Below are positions 59,506-64,000 of a stretch of 64,000 bases of DNA, in pieces. The notes below the pieces were generated by a model, which was not told the origin of the DNA, did not search any database, and saw only the letters and a list, made by a program, of their open reading frames with translations. Made by a program: the position numbers and the translations under genes. Numbering within the stretch: the first letter of the stretch is position 1; the number at the start of each line of letters is the position of its first letter. Source of the DNA: Patulibacter minatonensis DSM 18081 (GTDB taxonomy: Bacteria; Actinomycetota; Thermoleophilia; Solirubrobacterales; Solirubrobacteraceae); assembly GCF_000519325.1 (NCBI RefSeq), contig NZ_KI912613.1, positions 4,596,469-4,660,468 of the forward strand, given 5' to 3'.

Positions 59506-61014
59506 TCAGCCGCCGACGGCGGAGACGTAGAACCCGTCGGTGTGGTCGCGGTGCGGGTAGAGCCGGCGGACGGTGCCGTCGGTCTGCTGCTCCTCGCCGG
59601 GATTCAACGTGCAGACGCTGTACACGACGCGTCCGCCGGGCCGCACGGCGCGGTCGGCGACCTCGAGCAGACGGGTCTGGAGCTTCTCGAGCTCGCGAAG
59701 GTCGCCCTCCTGGACCCGCCAGCGCAGGTCCGGGTGCGACGCCAGCGTGCCGAGGCCGCTGCACGGCGCGTCGAGCAGCACGCGGTCGAAGGAGCCCGCC
59801 GCGAGCTCGTGCTCCAGCGCGTCGGCGTGGACGACCTCGACGTTCGTGGCCCCGACGCGCTCGCAGGTGCGGCGGAGGGCCCGCGCGCGGCCGCCGTGCT
59901 TCTCGAGCGCGACGATCGAGCCCTCGCCGCGCATCAGGTCGGCGAGGTGGGTCGTCTTGCCGCCCGGGGCGGCGCAGAGGTCGAGGACCCGCTCGCCGGG
60001 CTCGGGGGCGACCGCGCGGGCGGCCACCTGGGAGCTGTAGGACATCGCGACGTAGACGCCCTCATGCCAAGCGGGATCGCCGAGGACGTCGAGCGGGCCG
60101 GTGACCCGGCGGGCCTCCGGGATCGCGGGGTCGAACTCCTCGCCCGGGACCTCGAAGCCCTCGGAGATCGCGTGGTCGGCCCGCAGCCCGTTGGCGCGGA
60201 GCACGAGCTCGGTCGGCTGGTTGCCGGCGGCGAGCAGCGCGCGGGTGGCGTTCGGTCCGAGCCAGTCCCACCAGCGCTTGACGATCCAGAGCGGATGGCT
60301 GTGCCGGATCGCCGCGCCCTCGGGCGTGTCGTCCGGCGGGATCAGGCCCTTCACGCGGGCGCCGGGACCGTCCTCGGCGCCGCTCTGTTCGCTGACCCGG
60401 CGCAGCACCGCGTTGACGAGCTTGAAGCCGATGTTCGGCTTCGCGAGCTCGACCGCGGAGGCGACCGCCGCACGGGCCGGGACGCCGTCGGAGAACAGCA
60501 GCTCGTAGAGGCCGACGTGCAGGGCGGCGCGGACCTCGACGTCGAGCTCGCGGTCGACGTGCTGCCCGATGACGTGGTCGAGCGTCAGCCGCCGCTGGAT
60601 GGCGCCGAACGCGAGGCGCTTGGCCTGGCCGCGCTCGCGCGGGTCGAGCTCGCCGGCGACGCCGTGGAGCGCCCGGTCGGCGAACGCACCGTCCCGGAGC
60701 GAGCGGACGACGACCTCGTGGGCGGCGCGTCGGGCGGCACCGGCCTTGTCGGCGCCGGAGCGCCGCGGGCGCGGGGCGCTGCCCGGTCCGTGGCCGGCGC
60801 GGGGACCGCGCGGCGCGCAGTAGCCCGGCTTGCGGGCGGGGCGCGGGGGGTCCTGAGCGGCCGCGTCGTCGTCCCGGGCCGGCCGCTGTCCGGTCGCCGC
60901 GGCGCCGTCGTGCGGGGCGCCGGGCCGGCCGGTGGTCGCCGGGCCGCGCTTCGGCCGGCGCTCCCAGCGGTCGGGGCGACCGGATCCGCGCTTGGGCAGC
61001 TCGGAGTCGCTCAT
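59506..61014 (-). CDS. rsmB: 16S rRNA (cytosine967-C5)-methyltransferase RsmB
   Basis: A NusB-like RNA-binding domain (AHEVVVRSLRDGAFADRALHGV through AVASAVELAKPNIGFKLVNAVLRRV) is followed by the methyltransferase with motif I LDLCAAPGGKTTHLADLM, DAPCSGLG with the releasing Cys and VYSVCTLNPGE with the catalytic Cys. The first 85 residues are a basic Pro/Arg/Gly-rich extension not seen in E. coli. I choose ATG 61014 (MSDSELPKR); a GTG at 61050 would overlap fmt. Confidence 0.92.
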   Translation of the reverse strand: MSDSELPKRGSGRPDRWERRPKRGPATTGRPGAPHDGAAATGQRPARDDDAAAQDPPRPARKPGYCAPRGPRAGHGPGSAPRPRRSGADKAGAARRAAHEVVVRSLRDGAFADRALHGVAGELDPRERGQAKRLAFGAIQRRLTLDHVIGQHVDRELDVEVRAALHVGLYELLFSDGVPARAAVASAVELAKPNIGFKLVNAVLRRVSEQSGAEDGPGARVKGLIPPDDTPEGAAIRHSHPLWIVKRWWDWLGPNATRALLAAGNQPTELVLRANGLRADHAISEGFEVPGEEFDPAIPEARRVTGPLDVLGDPAWHEGVYVAMSYSSQVAARAVAPEPGERVLDLCAAPGGKTTHLADLMRGEGSIVALEKHGGRARALRRTCERVGATNVEVVHADALEHELAAGSFDRVLLDAPCSGLGTLASHPDLRWRVQEGDLRELEKLQTRLLEVADRAVRPGGRVVYSVCTLNPGEEQQTDGTVRRLYPHRDHTDGFYVSAVGG

Positions 61015-61030
61015 CGGGCGGCGGTCCGGG

Positions 61031-61927
61031 TCATCGGGCGTCCCGTCCACGGAGGTAGTCGGCGTAGGTCATCGGGCTCTTCCCGGGGGGTTGGACCTCG
61101 AGCAGCTCGAGGGTGCCGTCGGCGGCGACGGCGGTCCTGCGGACGCCCAGGTACGAGCCGTCCTCCTGCTTCAGCCGCGCGCCGATGTGCGGGGCGAGCG
61201 CCCGCACGTGGTCGTGCTGCACGCGAGCCGGCGCGGCGGGGTCGAGGTCGCGGTCCGCGGCGACGATCTTCTCGGCGTACGTGATGCCCTCGTCCGGCTG
61301 CGGGGTCGCGGTCAGCGTGCCGGCGGCGACCTCGTCGAGGGCGCGCAGCAGCAGGTCGGAGCCGAGCTCGACGAGCTTCGGGGCGACGTCGCCGTAGGTG
61401 TCGTCGGGCCCGATCGGCAGGGACTCCTGCAGCTGGACGGGGCCGGCGTCCAGCGCCTCGACGAGCTCCATGATCGAGACGCCGGTCTCGGCGTCGCCGG
61501 CCATGATCGCCCGCTCCACCGGCGCCGCGCCGCGCCAGCGCGGGAGCAGCGACGGGTGGACGTTCAGGATCGGGTGCGCGGAGAGCAGCGGCTCCTTCAC
61601 GATCGCGCCGTACGCGCAGACGATCAGGGCGTCGGGCTCGACCGCGGCGATCCGGCGGACCACGTCGTCGTCGAGCGTCTCGGGCTGCAGCAGCGGCAGG
61701 CCCAGCTCGAGCGCCGCGTCGGCGACCGGTGGCGGGGTGAGCTTCCGGCCGCGGCCGGCGGGGCGGTCCGGGCGCGTGATGACGAGGCCCGGCGCGCGGT
61801 CGGCGGCGACGAGGCGACGCAGGACGTCGGCGGCGAACCAGCTGGTGCCGAGGAAGGCCGTCCGGACGGGCGGGCCGTCGGCGGGCGGGTCCTGGGGTCG
61901 CGGGGCGGGCGGGCCCTCGACGCTCAT
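61031..61927 (-). CDS. fmt: Methionyl-tRNA formyltransferase
   Basis: It formylates initiator Met-tRNA. The catalytic block is ILNVHPSLLPRWRGAAPVERAIMAGDAETGVSIMELVEALDAGP, and the C-terminal OB-like domain begins near residue 205. ATG 61927 overlaps the def stop as ATGA, so formylation and deformylation are coupled in expression. At 298 residues it is slightly short of the usual 310. Confidence 0.95.
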   Translation of the reverse strand: MSVEGPPAPRPQDPPADGPPVRTAFLGTSWFAADVLRRLVAADRAPGLVITRPDRPAGRGRKLTPPPVADAALELGLPLLQPETLDDDVVRRIAAVEPDALIVCAYGAIVKEPLLSAHPILNVHPSLLPRWRGAAPVERAIMAGDAETGVSIMELVEALDAGPVQLQESLPIGPDDTYGDVAPKLVELGSDLLLRALDEVAAGTLTATPQPDEGITYAEKIVAADRDLDPAAPARVQHDHVRALAPHIGARLKQEDGSYLGVRRTAVAADGTLELLEVQPPGKSPMTYADYLRGRDAR

Positions 61928-62517
61928 GCGTCGCCGGCCGCGGCGCGGGCGCGGAGCTCGCGCAGCGCCCGCTTGCGCTGGTCGCGCGAGGTGCGGTCGA
62001 GGATCAGGACGCCGTCGAGGTGGTCCATCTCGTGCTGGATGATCCGCGCCTCGAAGCCGGAGGCCTCGACCATGATGTCGTCGCCCCGGTCGTCCTGGGC
62101 GGAGACGCGCAGGTGGACCGAGCGCTCGACGTCGACGAGCACGCCGGCCAGCGACAGGCAGCCCTCCTGCCCGACCTCGGACTCCGCGCCGCGCCACTCG
62201 ATGCGCGGGTTGACGAGCCGCCGGACGGGCCCCTCGCCGCCGTCGACCGCGTAGACGAGGACGCGGTGGAGCGTGCCGACCTGGTTGGCCGCGAGCCCGA
62301 CGCCGCGGGCGGCGTGCATGAGCTGCCCCATGGTGTCGAGCTCGTGCTTGAGCTGGTCGTCGAAGTGCTCGACCTCGCGGGCCTTGCCCTTGAGCACCGG
62401 GTCGCCCCACTGCCGGATGGCCTGGAGCGCGGCGGCGCGGCGGGCGTCGGCCTCGGCCTGCGCCTGCGCGCGGGCGGTCTCGGCGGTCCGGTCCTCCTGG
62501 ATCTCAACGTCGGCCAT
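61924..62517 (-). CDS. def: Peptide deformylase
   Basis: It removes the formyl group from nascent proteins. The three motifs are GVGLAANQVG (72-81), EGCLSL with metal ligand C120, and QHEMDHLDG with H162, E163 and H166. An Ala/Glu-rich helix of about 30 residues precedes the domain. ATG 62517 has TACCCT 9 nt upstream. fmt follows with a 4-nt overlap. Confidence 0.95.
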   Translation of the reverse strand: MADVEIQEDRTAETARAQAQAEADARRAAALQAIRQWGDPVLKGKAREVEHFDDQLKHELDTMGQLMHAARGVGLAANQVGTLHRVLVYAVDGGEGPVRRLVNPRIEWRGAESEVGQEGCLSLAGVLVDVERSVHLRVSAQDDRGDDIMVEASGFEARIIQHEMDHLDGVLILDRTSRDQRKRALRELRARAAAGDA

Positions 62518-62619
62518 CGACCGCCCAGGGTATCGCGGGCCCCACACGGGGCGGATCGCGCCGACGGCACGCCGCGCCCTCGCGGTCCGTCGCGGGTGCG
62601 CCACCGTCCGACGACGATG

Positions 62620-62633
62620 CGAACATGCGTTCG
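62620..62633 (+). promoter_or_regulatory. LexA (SOS) box overlapping the dinB start codon
   Basis: CGAACATGCGTTCG is a perfect 5-4-5 palindrome that fits the Gram-positive and actinobacterial LexA consensus CGAAC-RNRY-GTTCG at all positions. Its last base is the G of the GTG start of dinB. Bound LexA would therefore block the transcription start or early elongation. Confidence 0.85.
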
Positions 62634-63868
62634 TGTCCAGCCCGCGGGCGATCCTCCACGCGGACCTCGACGCCTTCTATGCGTCGGTCGAGCAGCGGGA
62701 CGATCCCGCGCTCGCCGGGCGGCCCGTGATCGTCGGCGGCGGCGTCGTGCTCGCCGCGAGCTACGAGGCACGCGCGGCCGGCGTCCGCGGCGGGATGGGC
62801 GGCGCGCGGGCGTACCGCCTGTGCCCCGACGCGATCGTGGTGCCGCCGCGATGGAGCGCGTACGTCGAGGCCAGCCGGGCGGTGCGCGCGGTCTTCGAGG
62901 CGGCCGCCCCCGAGGTCGAGCCCGTGTCGATCGACGAGGCCTTCCTCGACGTCACGGGACTCGACCGGCTGGGCCGGTCGCCCTCGGCGATCGGCAGGGC
63001 CCTGCGCCTGGACGTCCGGCGCGAGGTCGGACTGCCGCTGAGCGTCGGTGGGGCGAGCACCCGGATGCTCGCGAAGATCGCCTGCGGGGCGGGCAAGCCC
63101 GACGGGCTGCTCGCGCTCGCCCCGGACGACGAGCTGCCGTTCCTGCGGGCCCGCCCGGTGGGGGCGGTCCCGGGGATCGGTCCGGCGACGGTCGAGCGGC
63201 TCGACGCGCACGGGATCAGGACCGTCGCCGACATCGCCGCGTGGTCCGAGGAGGTCCTCGTCGCGTGGTTCGGCGGGCACGGCGGCCGCCGGCTCCACGC
63301 CGTCGCCCACAACCTGGACCGGACGCCGGTGCGGTCCGGGAGACGCCGCCGGTCGTTCGGTGCGCAGGCCGCGATGGGTCGGGGTCCGCACGGGTCCGCG
63401 GCGATCGACGCGCGGCTGGTGGGCCTGGCCGACCGGGTGACCCGCAGGATGCGGACGGCGGGCCGGGCGGGCCGGACCATCACGGTCCGGGTGCGGCTCG
63501 GGGACTACACCGCGATCACGCGCGCCAGGACCCTCCCCCTCCGGACCGCGGAGTCCGCGGTCGTCCTCGCCGTCGCGCGGGCGCTCCTGGCCGAGGAGCG
63601 CGCGCTCCTCCGCCGGCGCGGCGTGACCCTCGTGGGCATCGCGGTCTCCGCGCTCGAGGCCGACGACGCGCCGCTCCAGCTCGCCCTGCCGCTCGACGGC
63701 GAGGAGGCCGCAGGGACCGTCCGCGACCCCCGGGCGGTCGACACGGCGGTCGACGCGGTCCTCGAGCGGTTCGGCAGCGGGAGCGTGACCCGCGGGGTGC
63801 TCGTCGGGTCCCCCGGGTCGGAGGGCTCGTGGCCCGACCCCGACGAGCGGGGTCCCGACCGCGGGTGA
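62633..63868 (+). CDS. dinB: DNA polymerase IV (Y-family)
   Basis: A translesion polymerase induced by DNA damage. The active-site carboxylates are D11 in HADLDAFYASVEQ and D101/E102 in SIDEAFLDVTG; the finger block ASYEARAAGVRGGM is present. A little-finger domain follows, then QLALPL, a fair match to the QLxLPL clamp-binding motif. At 411 residues it is full length. GTG 62633 gives the correct N-terminus. A LexA box overlaps the start, so SOS control is near certain. Confidence 0.95.
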   Translation: MSSPRAILHADLDAFYASVEQRDDPALAGRPVIVGGGVVLAASYEARAAGVRGGMGGARAYRLCPDAIVVPPRWSAYVEASRAVRAVFEAAAPEVEPVSIDEAFLDVTGLDRLGRSPSAIGRALRLDVRREVGLPLSVGGASTRMLAKIACGAGKPDGLLALAPDDELPFLRARPVGAVPGIGPATVERLDAHGIRTVADIAAWSEEVLVAWFGGHGGRRLHAVAHNLDRTPVRSGRRRRSFGAQAAMGRGPHGSAAIDARLVGLADRVTRRMRTAGRAGRTITVRVRLGDYTAITRARTLPLRTAESAVVLAVARALLAEERALLRRRGVTLVGIAVSALEADDAPLQLALPLDGEEAAGTVRDPRAVDTAVDAVLERFGSGSVTRGVLVGSPGSEGSWPDPDERGPDRG

Positions 63869-63910
63869 CCCGGGGAGCCCCGGACCCGGGCGTGCGGGGC
63901 CCGGGCGGGC

Positions 63911-64000
63911 TCAGCCGGCCGCGGCGGCCAGCAGCCCGGCGTAGCCGGTCGACTCGACGTCGCCGTCGTCGATCCCCAGGGCCGCACGGAGGTGCGCCAC
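63911..64000 (-). CDS. C-terminal end of a gene cut off by the window edge
   Basis: The last 29 codons of a minus-strand frame (VAHLRAALGIDDGDVESTGYAGLLAAAAG) end in TGA at 63911-63913. The fragment is too short for a family call. In many genomes priA lies near def and fmt, but nothing here proves that. Confidence 0.4.
   Translation of the reverse strand: MAHLRAALGIDDGDVESTGYAGLLAAAAG

Overview
The window is 64 kb of chromosomal DNA with very high GC content; hand-counted lines range from 58 to 80 % GC. It is packed with genes, and most are on the minus strand. Gene content and order point to a Gram-positive actinobacterium: an rpsP-KH-rimM-trmD-rplS-lepB-rnhB cluster, yceD-rpmF-plsX-acpP-rnc-smc, rpmB-fakA-recG-rsmD-coaD followed by a SepIVA-like gene, a CGNR regulator, an actinobacterial LexA box and orphan YrbE/MlaE permeases. 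A deep-branching lineage such as Thermoleophilia (Solirubrobacter or Patulibacter relatives) would fit, but that placement is inference. I saw no rRNA, tRNA, CRISPR array, prophage or insertion sequence, so this is core genome rather than an island.

Layout. Positions 1-7.1 kb hold an L,D-transpeptidase, a tightly coupled ilvD / PlsC-like / SDR-like trio in which the last two proteins have lost their catalytic motifs, a membrane protein of unknown function and thiD. Positions 7.1-10.5 kb carry the DNA-uptake genes comM and dprA, divergent from yraN. Positions 10.5-16.2 kb are the translation and secretion cluster (rnhB, lepB, rplS, trmD, rimM, khpA, rpsP, ffh). Positions 16.2-20.5 kb hold an SRPBCC protein, an SPFH/NfeD pair, a VOC protein divergent from a CGNR regulator, and ftsY. 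Positions 20.6-26.3 kb are an envelope-glycan block of one epimerase, three glycosyltransferases and two unknown proteins. The minus-strand part of it is a fully overlapping cassette that runs straight on from smc. Positions 26.3-32.7 kb are smc (frameshifted as given), rnc, acpP, plsX, rpmF and yceD.

Positions 32.7-36.3 kb contain a polysaccharide deacetylase, an acyl-CoA synthetase and a SepIVA/DivIVA-like coiled-coil protein. Positions 36.5-41.8 kb are coaD, rsmD, recG, fakA and rpmB. Positions 42.2-45.8 kb are the complete riboflavin operon (ribD, ribE, ribBA, ribH), without an FMN riboswitch. Positions 45.9-52.8 kb are membrane glycosyltransferases, a GT2, a methyltransferase and a flippase for surface glycans. 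Positions 53.0-54.8 kb are two MlaE/YrbE permeases with no mce genes and lower GC. Positions 55.0-58.3 kb are a MacB-like ABC exporter. Positions 58.5-63.9 kb are rpe, a zinc-ribbon protein, rsmB, fmt, def and an SOS-controlled dinB.

Two features run through the whole window. First, the first gene of many transcription units has a TANNNT -10 hexamer 6-8 nt before its start codon, which predicts leaderless mRNAs. Second, 14 gene pairs overlap by exactly 4 nt (ATGA or GTGA), which predicts translational coupling. The observations I think deserve most attention are the leaderless promoter architecture, including overlapping divergent -10 boxes at 18840-18847; mirror-image repeats between comM and yraN; attenuator-like leaders on rpsP and rplS; the smc frameshift and hinge insertion; the coupled glycan cassette with two unknown proteins; and the orphan MlaE pair.
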